Origin: an uncultured Bacteriovoracaceae bacterium
GTDB lineage: Bacteria; Bdellovibrionota; Bacteriovoracia; Bacteriovoracales; Bacteriovoracaceae
Assembly (NCBI GenBank): GCA_950054155.1
Contig: CATLOT010000021.1
Coordinates: 1-62,839, forward strand
Length of the DNA: 62,839 nucleotides
Direction of reading: 5' to 3'
Numbering within the stretch: the stretch's first letter is position 1; each line of letters opens with the position of its first letter. The notes under the pieces were generated by a model that was not told the origin of the DNA, did no database searches, and was given only the letters and a program-made list of their open reading frames with translations. Of the stretch, positions 62,748-62,839 are shown in pieces. The position numbers and the translations under genes were made by a program.

Positions 62748-62839
62748 CCCCCTTAAATGGACCTAGATCGCATTGAAGATCCGAGGCCTTCGAATCCCCT
62801 CAATAATCTGATTATGATAAATCGCATAGATCGCTAAAA
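62748..62839 (+). other. Window end after the ABC transporter gene
   Basis: A short frame opens at ATG 62757 (MDLDRIEDPRPSNPLNNL) and stops at 62837 after 26 codons. It may be the beginning of a second ABC subunit that is interrupted, or chance. Nothing more is visible. Confidence 0.2.

Overview
The window reads as chromosomal DNA of a Gram-negative bacterium. Outer-membrane barrels, a TonB-dependent receptor, many signal peptides and several lipoboxes support this. The sequence is AT-leaning and densely packed, with many short overlaps between genes. The mix of PrkA kinase, SpoIIE/STAS partner-switching proteins, FIST and hybrid-kinase sensing, and many exported hydrolases and barrels would fit a Bdellovibrio-and-like organism (for example Bacteriovoracales). 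That placement is an inference from gene content only.

Layout. 0-6.4 kb: a partial gene, an FGE-like membrane-anchored protein, the PrkA kinase, an RluA-type pseudouridine synthase, a HAD phosphatase and an exported barrel. 6.5-8.9 kb: tRNA-His with a clear promoter, followed by an ISL3-family insertion sequence, tandem copies of one of its end sequences, and two decayed ISL3 remnants. 8.9-13 kb: a porin-like protein, an exported unknown protein, and an exported Lnb/DUF4105-like gene broken by an exact 22-bp tandem duplication. 13-16 kb: a FIST sensor with a hybrid histidine kinase (NosP/NahK-like) behind a hairpin that covers the ribosome-binding site, then a Blc lipocalin. 16-23 kb: a PhrB-like photolyase whose conserved N-terminus can only be reached through an ATT start, a 21-bp palindrome between it and an ABC1/UbiB kinase, then an MCP-PAS sensor, an acetyltransferase, a sugar dehydrogenase and small genes. 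23-29 kb: exported proteins, including two predicted papain-fold hydrolases and a barrel, followed by small unknown proteins and a Gre-like domain protein.

29-38.6 kb: a complete hydroxamate siderophore locus. It has an MFS exporter, an IucA/IucC synthetase fused to an IucB-type acyltransferase, a second IucA/IucC synthetase, an IucD-like N-monooxygenase and a TonB receptor. The biosynthesis and uptake genes overlap head to tail behind a sigma70-type promoter with an inverted repeat. 38.6-43 kb: housekeeping-type genes (methyltransferase, oligoendopeptidase F, ArsC-like, VOC, trypsin-like). 43.2-45.5 kb: a compact four-gene envelope operon (thioredoxin-like, two FixH/YtkA-like proteins, a Cys-Cys-Gly barrel) that I do not recognise as a named system. 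45.5-49.8 kb: amidohydrolase, AGCS symporter, alpha/beta hydrolase and a response regulator.

50-56 kb: surface proteins. These are a collagen-like Gly-X-Y protein, a Gly-rich lipoprotein whose start codon and signal peptide lie inside the preceding gene's terminator, and a 1022-residue FecR-domain protein with a barrel-like C-terminus. 56-62.7 kb: a signalling operon of a SpoIIE phosphatase with its own HATPase domain, a STAS protein with Cys at the usual phosphoserine position plus a zinc-ribbon tail, a hybrid histidine kinase, a response regulator and an ABC exporter.
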